Assembly (NCBI GenBank): GCA_032207245.1
Contig: CM063500.1
Span: forward strand, 62,685,875-62,749,874
Length of the DNA: 64,000 nt
Origin: Pardosa pseudoannulata
Taxonomy: Eukaryota; Arthropoda; Arachnida; Araneae; Lycosidae
Reading direction: 5' to 3'
A program made the position numbers and the translations under genes. Below are positions 47,800 to 62,100 of the stretch, in pieces. The notes under the pieces were generated by a model. It saw nothing but the letters and a program-made list of their open reading frames with translations. It did no database searches and had not been told where the DNA came from. Positions within the stretch are counted from its first letter, which is position 1. Every line of letters begins with the position of its first letter.

Positions 47800-48110
47800 G
47801 TGGTGGGCATAGTGGTTAAAATGTTCGCCTACAAATCTGGAGGGTGTAGATTCAAATCCCGCGTTAGACTTGTTTGTCCTTTGTGTCTTCTCTTCATAAT
47901 GAGAAAAAAAATGATCTATTTAAATGATTGTTGTTGTCGATGATGCCATTTGGACAAACCAAGCACGACTGAGCTATATGCTACTCGGATGATGGCACGG
48001 GGATTTACCTTTTGTTTTAATGAGCACCGTTAAGGTGAAAGAACGACTTTGTCCAAGTGGGTCCTCGTAATTTTGAAGCAGGGACCAAGCAGAAGACCCA
48101 TAGGCTTAGT
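47800..48110 (+). mobile_element. tRNA-derived SINE of a second type
   Basis: An A-box-like GTGGGCATAGTGGTTAAAAT is followed 35 bp later by a B-box-like GTAGATTCAAATCCCGC. The body after it (TTGTCCTTTGTGTCTTC, TTTGGACAAACCAAGC) is unlike the 46231 family. No target duplication was found, so the 3' limit is a guess. Confidence 0.55.
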
Positions 48111-48596
48111 CTGTCACCTCCAGGGGTATTGATTGAGAACTTGGAGGAAATTCTGATCACGAACATATTTAACGCGCCCCAGTCACTTTTAACAAACACG
48201 GATCTTAGGCCAGCTCAGGTTCCGAACCCGCAACCTCTTATTTACGAAATGGTGATCCGCGAAATGAAATGGTCAAAAAATACATACAGATTTGAAGAAA
48301 TGATAATGCTAATAAAAAAAGACTTCCGCCGTATTGAAAAAACATAAAGCAAACACTCGAGTGAAAATGGATTCTTCTTCAGCGTAGGAAAAAAAAATAA
48401 CATCGCTTCATTAGTGAGAGATGAGAAAAAAACAGCGCTGTTGAAGGCCTTTATAACTTATGCCAAACTACTCTAAATAATTGTAGAACTGACTTAATAT
48501 TTAGAGGGAAATGTGAGATCTCACAGAGCTTAGTCTATTAAGGCTTCTTTAGAAAATAATAATGTTCTCCTTAAATGGTGAGTAATATCGCCTAAC

Positions 48597-51062
<2,466 letters not shown>

Positions 51063-51870
51063 TTAACCCCTTTTCTGTTTTGCCCGTAAGCCGTACGGCA
51101 CAGCTTTCGGGCCTTTACTGATTTGCCTTTACGGCGTACGGGCAATCTGATTTCTATTTCAATCGCCCTGTTTCGGCAGTATTTTTTCCAGTTTTAGTAA
51201 AAAATTATTAGTATATATGGCGATAGTTGTCCAGTAAATGATAGTTTGCAGTTTATTGTATTTTCTACTCTAATTGGTTCAAAAGCGCAGGTTTTTTCGC
51301 ATGTTTTTTATTAGAAGACGAATTGTTATCTTTCAGTGTATAGCTTTCTGGTTATATTTTACTAACCGCCTGATAATTTTATTGATGTAAGAGTTGAATA
51401 ATATATTTTTACTTTTAAATAATGGATAATTCAGAGCTTATGGAGCTAATTTCTTGTGATTCGAACTGTGACTCGGAATCAGAAACTGAATTATCTGTAA
51501 ATGATAGTAGCGAAAGTTTACTAGATGACCTGGATAGTAGTGACTCTGCTAGTAGTACAGATGGAATCATTCAAACAAAGCAATTTTTTAAAATTAATTG
51601 TGATAATTCTTCGGATCCGCCTCCTAGATTTGCTTTCACTGGAATTCCAAAAATTAACTTAGATATCGATGAGACTAAAGTTAAACTTCAGTTTTTTTAT
51701 GATTTCATAGAAAGAAAAAAAGTTGCAATAAATGCTTAAAAATAATAGAAATGTTAATTTTAATAACATATCTTTACTTAAAAATGTAAAATGAACAAAA
51801 AAAATGAAATAAAAAATGGGACTTTTTTTGTGACGAAATCTGGAAAAAAATGAAACTGTCAAAGTGTTAA
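51063..51870 (+). mobile_element. Internally deleted piggyBac-like element
   Basis: TTAA at 51063-51066 is followed by CCCCTTTTCTGTTTTGCCCG. TTAA at 51867-51870 is preceded by GAAACTGTCAAAGTG, whose complement loosely mirrors the left end. TTAA duplications and C-rich tips are typical of piggyBac. Between them a forward frame of 105 codons (51422-51739) has a Ser/Asp-rich acidic start and then DPPPRFAFTGIPKINLD, like the segment just before the catalytic domain of piggyBac transposases. The frame then ends, so the DDD catalytic domain is missing. Subterminal sequence has inverted copies of CCGTAAGCCGTACGG and GGCGTACGGGC. Confidence 0.7.
51422..51739 (+). pseudogene. Truncated piggyBac-like transposase N-terminus, 105 aa
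   Basis: Open from MDNSELMEL to VAINA. Residues 10-50 are acidic and serine-rich; residues 65-82 carry PPPRFAFTGIP. The catalytic domain, usually several hundred residues, is absent. The frame has no internal stop, so the deletion may be recent or the piece may be kept by chance. It cannot transpose by itself. Confidence 0.65.
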
Positions 51871-52094
51871 GTAATAATTCTACTCTAATAAGAAATTAAT
51901 AGGTTTTTTTGGTAGAAATAGTAATGTTTATAAAGATGTTTTACATAGGCTTATCCCTCCTTCTCCCTTTTGTTTTGCAGATTGAATGTAAATCACTTAG
52001 TATATTAATATAGCTAATTCCGGACGAAAGACTGTAACTCACACTGTATATAAAAAAAATCTTTATTTATGTAATTGCTCATAAAAACTAAAGT

Positions 52095-52230
52095 ATAAGG
52101 TGCTGCTCTTCGTTATCAAAGTCATCAATTTCGAATCGCTTTACTGTCATAATTATGCATAGCGGTTTGAAATTGTCTTTAAACAGTAGGTCCTAGTATC
52201 ATTGGCGAAACCAACCATATATGCTTGCAA
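52095..52230 (+). mobile_element. SINE relic
   Basis: TCAATTTCGAATCGC (B box), GCATAGCGGTTTGAAATTG, CTTTAAACAGTAGGTCC and AGTATCATTGG follow the order of the 46231 SINE, with many changes. Confidence 0.6.
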
Positions 52231-52908
52231 TATGTTAATGTGAATTATGTAATAGATTTGACTTTCAAGGAAAAATAGTGTTTGGTGAGTTTTTAAAACA
52301 GCCTTTTAAGCTTATAGGACCTTAAGCATGTTTCAAAAATATTTGTGTATTTTTGTCTGATAAAAAATTATAAAACAAATCGTATTTCTTGTTTAAAAGA
52401 AATTAGTTTCAAATTAATGTTTTTACAACAGGATGAGATTTGTTTCTCAGAGAAATATTTAATTAAAAAATTATTTTACGAGTTTAATACCAATTTTTTA
52501 TTTACCAAAGAAGGAAATTGTTCGAAATATTAATCCGTAAAAATTACATATGGTAGTAAAAATAACCGAATAGAAGTTACAGAATCTCAAGGGAATGTCC
52601 TTTATTCATCATTACAACATGGGTACGATAATTTAATAGAAATCCGGTACAGATCAAATGATATTATATCAAAGTAGACTTTTTTATCTATTTGTAGTAT
52701 ATTATAGATGAAGAAAATCTCAACTTAAATAATGTGTTTGTCTCTAATCTGTATTGAAGATCGATTAATCATTCAAAAATGTATAATATTATAAATGTTG
52801 ATTTCCTGCTAGAACAAAATCAAATATCTAAAATGATGAACAATAATAATATAATTTAAACATTATTTATTTAAAAATATATCTGTACAAATATAATATA
52901 TGTATCAC

Positions 52909-55900
52909 TTAGTATCCATATCGTGCATATCCCAGACCCCCAAGGATTCCGAGACCGAGTCCTCCATATCCATAACCGCCATTTCCATAACCTCCGTATC
53001 CATAACCAGCATTGTCATAGCCACCATAACCGTAACCAGCATTGCTATATCCAACACCCAAGTTGCCAAGACCGTATCCTCCATATCCGAGTCCTACACC
53101 ACCAGCGTATGGAGCATCAGAGACCATGAGTACAGCTGCTGGGTTCTGGTTGGCTGTTCCTGGCTCGTTGGTCTTGACTTGAGCTCTGAAACCACCATGA
53201 TCGGCAACGTAATCAACTTGCCTCTTGACACCTCGGGCATCGGTGAATCCGTAGCTTCCCTTCACTGCGTGACCACCGTTGCCCTCCTCCTGTCTGTATT
53301 GTTCACCATGCTTGTCTTTGATATCATAACCGAACTTGTAGGGTTGAGGAGCATGGTGATGAACTGGTTCGTGCATCTAACAAGAAAAACTTCTTTACTA
53401 ATTTAAAATAACTTTTCTATGTTTTCATATGAGATATCTGCTATAAATAAAAATATTACATTTATGCTGAAATCAAATTAACAGTAATCGTCATTATTTA
53501 CTCAATATTATTTGAAGTAACTACCGTGAGACGCACTACAGTTGTATTAACGTTTTGTCTACTTCTTAAACAGACAGGCAGGTATTTTTTAGAGTTATTT
53601 GAAAACAGCCTCTGTAGCTTTTATACAAGATTTGTTGTTTTAATGAAATGGCTGCTTTTTAGAGGTATATAGAGTTGAGGTTATGAACTGGCTCGTGCGT
53701 CTAAAAAGAAAATCTTCTTTAATTTAAAATAACTTTTCTATGTTTCATATGAGAGATCTGATACAAATAAAAGGATTACATTTATGCTGAAATCAGATTA
53801 ACACTAATAGTCATTATTTACTCAATATTATTTGAAGTAACTACCGTGAGACGCAATGCAGTTGTATTAGCGTTTTGTCTACTTCTTAAACAGACAGGCA
53901 AGTACATTTTTGATAGTTATTTCAAAACAGCCTCTGCACTTTTTATACCAGCTTTGTTGTTTTAGAAATGGCTTCTTTTTAGAGGAACATAGAGTTGAGG
54001 AAAGAGACAGAAGTATCACGATGGGAATTCACGATCATATATGAGACTGTGGTATGTTATATATCTTAGTTCTCAGTAAAACGTTCAGTGCAAGAATATG
54101 TGTCATTGCATTATCGTGACAACTGGATAGATGAGGCGAAATACGCTTACGACTAGTGACTCATCATTCTAGCTTATCAGCTTTTAAGTGACATCCATCA
54201 ACAGTTTCAATAAAGATACCTACATTTATTTTATTGTACAGAAATTATTATTATGATGAGTAGCTTTGCGACAGTAAAATAATTTATATTACTTCTTGAG
54301 TTTAAAACTTACCCATTTAAAGGAATATTTTCACATATTTCATTATAAGTACGGATGAATTATTATATTATTTGAACAACTGGCTAGATGCAAGAAATAT
54401 GTGACATTACTTTTACCTTCAAAAATATATTCAGACATTTATGCAAAGACTCATTATTTTAGAATGAGTTGTAATTTTATACTTTAAAGTCAGAATGATA
54501 TACATACATATACAGAGTATGTAAAAATGACCTGTATATTTGAAAATTCAATAAAAACTAAACGGACAGTGAAAGAAATTCACAGTTTATTGCAATATGC
54601 TTGGGACAGTAGTAAATTATCAGTCAGACAAACTTTAAAATTAGTTCCAATATTCCACAACAGATGACGCTGCAGTCCGGAAAAATCTAAACTATGTTAT
54701 TTGTCTGTGCTGACTCTTAAAAGACCAGGTGTACCGCCACTATCTAGAAACAATTGAATAATTGGAACAGTACATCTATTCTACATGTGAAGCCATCCCG
54801 ATGTTTACACGGGTTTCTGATAATTTCGGAGAACAAGCCATATTACTGCTGCGCATGGTGGGTATCTGGAAAATATCGTAGTTTAGATTTTTCCAGGCTG
54901 CAGCGTCATCTGTTGTGGAACATTGTAACTAATTTTGAAAGTTTGTCTGCCTAAAAATTTAATATTGTCCCAAGCATATTGCAATAAATTGTGTATTTCT
55001 ATCAATATCCGTTTAATTTTTATCGATTTTTTAAATATACCGGTCATTTTTTAAACACCCTGTATATATATGGGGAATACCTATTTTGTTATGGGTCTTT
55101 ATAATGCACACATTCTCGTCTTATATGCCAATCTGAATCACAGGAAGTAAGCTTCAATTATTTTGAAATCTACAGTGGCTGTGCACTATATTTAACTATA
55201 TTCCTTCGATTAGCCTGCTTAAAATATAATATTTACTCAAGTTTATTCATATTTTTTAAATCTAAATGGGAAAGTTAAAGTACTTACCACTGGCATAAAA
55301 GCCATGGAAACGCCGACAAAGGCAGCAAAAAGGAAAATCTGAAATAAAAGCACGTGAAAATATTTCAATTTTAAACAGGGATTTATGTTACAGTTATATA
55401 TTACAAACTACAAAAGTTTTTTATTCTTATTACTTCATTATTTAAAAACAACTATTACATAAATTTTAAGGGGTCTTATAAGTATGAATTTTTAAAACTT
55501 CTAATAGTTTTTTTATGTGTATTAATTGGAAAATCTTCAAAACAATTCGATACTAACTACTTTGTAATTTGATTTTCATGAAACGACAGTCCTGTCAAAT
55601 GAAAATATTTGTATAATGGGTCCTATTTTAGCCTTTAATTTAAGCTTAAAAATCATTTTGCTCTGATTTCTTATTTTATAGTTTTTAAGTATATCTCCTA
55701 CTGTTTTTACGCATACAGACCACAATGTATCACATATGTTGTCAATAAGTATCATATACAGTAATAAGTATCTGCAACGTATATTATATATTGTGCTTGA
55801 AACATAGGCTCTGTTTGAATAAAAGGCTTCCTTTAATATAAATTATTTAAAAATTTAAACCTATTCGGGTTTGAGTTCGAAATAAATCCAAAGAGCGGTT

Positions 55901-56482
55901 TTTAATGGAAAAATGTTAATACATTAAAAATACTTCCGTTTGAGGTTTGAATTTGGTAAATGCCTCCAGTATTAAATGACAAAAATGACTAAAGTTTAAA
56001 TATTAGTTATTGCTAAGAGAAAAAAATATTTGTATTGGAATAGAAATAAAAGCTAAATTACAGTTTTCTTTAAATATATGAATATGTAGTTGTGCTTTAG
56101 GTAATTTTTAGTTTTCTTACTCACAGATAGTAAATAAAGCATGAAGTTTTTTTAATAAAAAAAATTCTCTAAAATGATAATTACTCTAAAATATAAGAAA
56201 TTTCAATATTTTCTCTTTATAATCAAGTTCTCTACTTTTAAGTTTTATTTTTTGCAATGATACCTACTCTAAAACTTTTTTGATTTGGTTTTAATTCACA
56301 TCAAGTAGGGGAAAATGTTTGTTATATATTTATAAAGAGTAATATTTGCCATTTATAGGGTCTTCCAATAAGACATACACGATACATGCAATACCGAACG
56401 TATATTAAGCTAAATGTCAATGAGTAAAACAAGCTTACAAAAGTATGAAAGATACAGAAAACGTGCTAACCTTGCAAATCAT
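52909..56482 (-). CDS. Cuticle gene 5: RR chitin-binding, Gly/Tyr-rich cuticular protein, 176 aa
   Basis: Coding exons are 56471-56482 (MICK), 55288-55338 (IFLFAAFVGVSMAFMPV) and 52909-53376. Exon 3 begins MHEPVHHHAPQPYKFGY after CTTGTTAG, with one extra His. In the RR domain TDDRG of the other copies is TDARG. The tail is the most divergent: it starts GLGNLGVGYSNAGYGY, one unit has Asp (GGYDNAGYGY) and one has Gly (GYGNGGYGY). It is the shortest of the five. AATAAA lies at 52866-52871. Intron 2 (1.9 kb) contains a tandem duplication that copied the exon 3 acceptor, and a fold-back element. Intron 1 is the shortest of the family at 1.1 kb. Confidence 0.92.
53343..53993. repeat. Tandem duplication of exon 3 start and intron 2 of cuticle gene 5
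   Basis: Two units, 53343-53673 and 53674-53993, are bounded by GTTGAGG at 53343, 53674 and 53994. Unit 1 contains the real start of exon 3 with its acceptor. Unit 2 contains a copy of the acceptor (TTTTTAG) and of the first codons (T-H-E-P-V-H). The rest of the units is intron, matching through CTACCGTGAGACGCA and AACAGACAGGCA. Confidence 0.88.
54509..55066. mobile_element. Fold-back MITE with arms of about 205 bp
   Basis: The left arm (54509-54713) and the reverse complement of the right arm (about 54860-55066) match closely: TATACAG.GTGT, TGACC.GTATATTT, TTTATTGCAATATGCTTGGG, CAGACAAACTTT and CACAACAGATGACGCTGCAG. About 145 bp of loop separates the arms. Outer ends read ACAGGGTG-like into TA. 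It lies in intron 2 of cuticle gene 5 and has no coding capacity. Confidence 0.88.
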
Positions 56483-56531
56483 TTTGTAATTCTTCAAGTG
56501 TCAAATTGATGTCAACTACAACAAGTGTCCG

Positions 56532-56628
56532 TTTATATATACTGAAGTTTTGGTGCGGAATTTTAGAGTAAATGGGATTAGAGTTTCACGATTGAATGAT
56601 TTTTCCATTATTGTTGTTTGCGACATAC
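56532..56628 (-). promoter_or_regulatory. Cuticle gene 5 promoter: TATA box and conserved upstream block
   Basis: TATATATAAA at 56532-56541, then upstream (56551-56628) TGTATGTCGCAAAC, AATCATTCAATCGTGAAAC and CTAATCCCATTTA. The AAAAAATACCAC part is degraded here to CTAAAATTCCGCACC, the only one of the five to lose it. The leader keeps GGACA but is otherwise more diverged. Confidence 0.65.
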
Positions 56629-56898
56629 AAAAAATAAATACGAAGCCCAGGAATAAAAGCATTTTTAACAATAAAAATAACAGTTTATTGTATGTCAAGT
56701 TTAGGATTAAGAGTTGTAGTATTTTAATACATATTAGCGAAGATATTATGAGAAATAAAAATTTTCATGTATTATGAAATGTTTGATAATGTTTTAAGAA
56801 TAGCACTGAAAAATACTCTCCGTGATACTTTAACTTAGCGATTCAAGATATTTTAATTAACATCTCTCTGTTCGCCAAGGATGGCAGAGAAGTAAGTA

Positions 56899-58030
56899 TT
56901 AACACATTGTATGCGGGGTACGGACTAGTACGTTTTCTGACGATTGATACTTGAGCGCGGGTCACGTACTAGTACGTTTTCTGACAATTGATACTTGAGA
57001 GCTGGTCTTGTAATAGTACGTTTTCTGACGATTGTTACTTGTACGTGGGACACGTACTAGTACCTTTTCTGACAATTCATACTTGATTGCGGGTCACGTA
57101 CTAGTACGTTTTCTGACGATTGATACTTGAGCGCGGGTCACGTACTAGTACGTTTTCTGACAATTGATACTTGAGCGCGGGTCACGTACTAGTACGTTTT
57201 CTGACGATTGATACTTGAGCGCGGGTCACGTACTAGTACGTTTTCTGACAATTGATACTTGAGCGCGGGTCACGTACTAGTACGTTTTCTGACGATTGAT
57301 ACTTGAGCGCGGGTCACGTACTAGTACCTTTTCTGACGATTGATACTTGAGCGCGGGTCACGTACTAGTACGTTTTCTGACGATTGATACTTAAACACGT
57401 ACTAGTACCTTTTCTGACAATTGATACTTGAGCGCGGGTCACGTACTAGTACGTTTTCTGACGATTGATACTTGAGCGCGGGTCACGTACTAGTACCTTT
57501 TCTGACAATTGATACTTGAGCTCAGGACAAGTACTAGTACGTTTTCTGACGATTGATACTTGAGCGCGGGTCACGTACGAGTACGGGTTAGTGTAACAAC
57601 ATGGTTTGTTTGTGGGTACAAAAATAACGGTATATACAGGAAAACGAAGCCCAATGTTCTTTTCTACTACACAGATTCTGGAAAAATTTAGACAAATACA
57701 AACTAGTTTTTACATTAGTCAATGCGCAACCAAAGAACAGGAAAAAATTAAAACTATATACTACTATTTCTATTTGAATTTCCATATTCACGATACTTTT
57801 ATAAATTTATTCACTAAAAAAATTTTTTTTTGTTTATAAAAATCTTATGGTTGTTATTTATATATTTCTATTTATATATTTGTTTATATATTTCATTATA
57901 AAATACGAAAAGTTGGTTTAAAAATTAAATAATTTTCGATCTACTGAGATTTAACTGAATAGCTATATTTACACGCAAAACGCCCTCTTCCGGTACAATT
58001 CCACTGCGAAATGTACCAGAACACAATTCG
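56899..58030 (+). mobile_element. TTAA-flanked MITE relative with expanded 44-bp array
   Basis: The left end is TTAA at 56899-56902 followed by CACATTGTATGCGGG, like the ends of the 37471 element. The region after the array (57590-58030) matches that element in reverse: GGTTTGTTTGTGGGTAC, ACGGTATATACAGG, TTCTACTACACAG, AATTATTTAATTTT-like sequence, GGTACAATTCCACTG. The right end is decayed near 58020-58030 (GAACACAATTCG instead of CACAATGTGTTAA). Confidence 0.75.
56915..57590. repeat. Minisatellite, about 15 copies of 44 bp
   Basis: Units read GTACTAGTACGTTTTCTGAC, GATTGATACTTGAGCGCGGG, TCAC; GTACTA occurs for example at 57142, 57186 and 57230, exactly 44 bp apart. Each full unit contains the perfect 14-bp palindrome ACGTACTAGTACGT. 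Two alternating versions differ at CGATTG versus CAATTG. One unit near 57390 is shortened. Confidence 0.92.
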
Positions 58031-58109
58031 ATAATAGTTATTATTAAGTGAATCCCTGTTTGAATCTGCCATGCAGAAAAATAGGAGGTGGATAAACTGA
58101 ACTTTAGAT

Positions 58110-59110
58110 CAATCTAAAATATTTAGCGACCTGTAGAAGATTCATTCAAACAAATGTAGCCCTTATGCAATATATTATTTTATACATTACTACCTGACCA
58201 CTACTAAAATAGATAGTGACATGTAGAACTCACGATATTTATTTCTGTTACTCATGGAAATAAATATCTCACTGATTAAATATAATATTAATCTATTATT
58301 TTATAAACGATTTACGGACTAGCTGATTACTACTAAAATATTTAGTGGCCTATAGAATAACTCACGATATTTATTTCGATTAAACATTAAAAAAAATGAT
58401 TTTAATGAAGTATTCTATTTTTTATTATTTTCTAGATTACTAAGACCAGTAAACGACTACTACGTTTGCTAACTATTACTAAATTGTAACAACTACCTTT
58501 ATACTGCTAAAAAATTAGTTTTCTGAAGAAGATTCATTGAAAAAAATGTAGCACTGAAATATATTATTATTCTGTTATTTTATAGGTTACTAGCTGACTA
58601 CTACTAAAAGATTTAGTGACATGTAGAACTCACGATATTTATTTCACTTATTCATGGAAATAAGTATCGCGCTGCTTAAATATAATTTTAATCTATTATT
58701 TTATAAACGATTTAGAACTAGCTGATAACTACTAAAATATTTAGCTGTCTGTAGAAAAAGTCACCATATTCCCTTCGATCAAACATTAAAAAATTATGGC
58801 ATTAATGAAATATTCTATTCATTATTGTTTTGTAGATTACTGAGACTACTAAACGATTACTCCGTTTTTTAACCATTACTAGAAGGTTAACAACTAACTC
58901 ATTACTGCTAAAAGATTTAGCCTTCCGAAGAAGATTCATTGAAACAAATGTAGCACTCATGAAATGTAATATCATTCTATAATGTTATAGGTCAATAGCT
59001 GACTACTGATACAAGATTTAGTATCATGTAGAATTCACGATATGAATTTCTTCTATTCATGGAAAGAGATATCGCGCTGGTTAAATTTAATATTAATATT
59101 TTAAAAAAGA
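58110..59110. repeat. Higher-order repeat with a period of about 397 bp
   Basis: TTCATT.AAA.AAATGTAGC recurs at 58141, 58533 and 58935. Inside each period, shorter related blocks recur (ACTACTAAAA.ATTTAG, then TAGAA..TCACGATAT, then TTATTTTATA), so the period is built from subunits of roughly 130-200 bp. Diverged pieces continue at 59860-59960 and 60600-60715. Confidence 0.75.
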
Positions 59111-62100
59111 TATTATTTAAAAATATTTACTAAAACTAGTGGTTTTATTAAAGACCAAAATCACATTTTCTGAAAAAAAAAATAGAAATAAATATTCTTT
59201 TATTATTTTTTGCACTACTAAAAGACTTACGTTTGCTAACCATTATTAAAACTATTTTTTTAAAAGTAGGTTCTAGATTACTAGACTAACCAATATTCTT
59301 CAAAAACATTAAAAATAAATCTATTATCTATATTAAGATACTTCATTATAAGATCTATTGTAGTTGCTTTAATTAAACATCTCCTTGCAATTGTATTTTT
59401 AAAATTCTATATTATTTTTTTAGATTTATGCTAATAATTTTTGATTTTTGATTAACTTTATTTTATATTATTAGTTAAGATTGGAGCATATTTGTTATGT
59501 AGTTCACTTGAATGTTTTTTAATGAATTATAAGTTAAGAAACATTTAATATTTGTAGTGTTGAGTTAAAATAGACACTTTACTTATATTTTAAAAATTTT
59601 TTATACTTAGAACATATTAATGTTAGAAAAATTTTAAAAATTTAGAATATCTAGTTGGTGTGACAATAAGTTATTGAAAGTATTAATGAAATTTATAAAA
59701 GAATACAAAATATTGATAAAATATTTAGTGGTCTAGAACAACTCACGTACTTTCAATGAAACATTAAATTAAGATTATGAATATTCAAATTTCGTAGATT
59801 TCTGACACAAAATTAGTTTGTAAATGTAAATTAACAAAATATTTCTCAAAAGATTATCTTGAAAATATTCTTTCTTAAAATAAAAAATATAGCACTGATT
59901 ATATTCTATTATTCTATTATTTTATAGATTAAACAATTACTAAATGATTAGTTTTTTTTATTGGTGTTTTCACTATGGGTGTCATTTGTTGTAAGTAAGC
60001 CCGCTGGGTGATGTGCAATGCTTAAAGTGCACGTGTAATGCTTATCACTTAAAATACTCTCTTTCGTTATGTGAAAATAATGCCGGAGTTTTTGTAGCAA
60101 CATGGAAAAAAATTTGGAAAGAATACTATTGAGTGATATTAAAATATTTTGATTTTTTACTGTTAAAGATATTGTAAAAGACAATGTTGATTACTTCTGA
60201 CACTTCAAGTAGTGGTTTATCACAACCAATGGCGAATGGTATTATTGAAAGCGAAATGCGCGATGTGCGCGTGTTAAGGAAGAATTGATATTCCATAGAA
60301 TACATTTAAAAAACATTTTAACAAATTACAAATATTGAAAAAATATTTCATTATATAAAAAACGAATATGAAATTGTAAAAAGAAACGAACAATTACGCA
60401 ATCAAAGAATAAATAAATATCTAGTACTATAAATTCTAAGAGGATTATTCATTAATCACTAGATACTGATGCACAATAAGGAATGAGATTGTTAAAAATA
60501 TCACAAATTATTTTTAAAAAAAATCTCTTCATATTCGATCCTCTGATGTGCCGGAGTTTGAAGCATTAAAAAACGTGCAACTTTTAAATATTTATAGCTA
60601 TTATGCTAAAAGTTGGCCTATAGTAGAATCAAATATTTTATCAATTATTCCTTGAAGCAAATATCGCAAAGTTCAAATATAATATTATGCTGTTTTTTTT
60701 ACATATTACTACCTATAGGAGGCACTCAGCGTTGTCTGGGCTTCTAAATGATTACAAGTTCACCACAAATCACAAAGGATATAAAAAGAAGGAAAGAAAA
60801 TAACTATGAATATCTTTGGAGTGGTTAAAAGCTATGGGGCACACTTGATATATTTATGAAACACAATGTCTTTCAAAAATATATGTATAACTTTGTCATC
60901 GCGTAACATGAAAAAAAAAATCCTTATTGCTTTTGTGTGTGTATTGTTATTAGTTTATCAGAGTGGAACATGCGGTTTTTGTTTATTCTTATCCAATGGA
61001 AGTAAAATAGTAGTATTTATGAATAGAAAAATTTTAGATACGATTACTAGAATTCGAGATGGTACTATGGCTTACAAAAAATATATCTTATAATGTATTT
61101 TGAAGAAGAACATAGAAAAATAGATGTGATTATGATTTATAGCCGATTGGCATTTGAGAAACTAAATAATTGTGGAGAGCTAATTACTGACAGATAAAGT
61201 ATGTAGTAGAAAACTTATAACTGAACTTATAATTGTGGTTATGAATTCCACTTTAAACATTTTATAGAATTATTGTAAAAAGAACGAAAACTGGTTTATA
61301 ATTACAGTACAATATCGACTATTTTTTCAATGTCTTTTATGTTCTACTTAAACACACATAAGTACACATACACTTTACAAGGTGTATGTTACATACATTA
61401 TTCCCAGACTGATGTTAATTCTAACATTATTTTATTGAATTATTAGTTGAATAATTTTTTATATGGAGAAATATTAAAACCATGCTCTTCACATATTATG
61501 ATAACAACATAACAGTATATCTCTTCGTAAAGAGAAAACAGAAACCCAGTGGCTTTGATGTATCGATTAGCGCTTACACAACACGGGTCTGGGGCTAGAT
61601 ATCTGAGCTGGGAAAAATTGGCTCAGCCTTTATATTAGATATGCAAATTCAAATGTATCAGCACTTCGGGAACTATAACTTCAAGTAGAGCAACTTCGGG
61701 ACTGTTTGCCTGCCGAATTCGTGGATGTAGTATAAAGACAGTCGAGGACTAAATCTGTGACTGGCTTTTTGGTTTTTTGATTCTTCTCTCCCCTCACTTG
61801 CAAGAAGTTCCGACGAAATAGTTTCACCTCGTCGCTGGTTAATATGAAATGCTTGAGCTAAATACTTATGTGCATATATAAGGCACTGTGTATTATTTTA
61901 GGTTTTATTATGTTATGTAAAGACCCTCATCTGTGAAATTCTTCTTAATTTATATGTTATTGATGTTTATCATTTTACTTTTTCACCTACGTATTGATTC
62001 TTTTTAAATAAATATTGTGTTTGCTTTAAAACGTATGGATTATTTCCTGCCATACATGATGACATGTTTTAAGTAGTTAATAGACTTTGACTCCACTACA

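Noticed and set aside
48057..48347. 96-codon plus-strand frame
   Set aside because: It begins within a tRNA-derived SINE region and shows no domain.
56915..57590. CRISPR array
   Set aside because: The 44-bp units adjoin directly with no unique spacers, and the setting is an animal genome.
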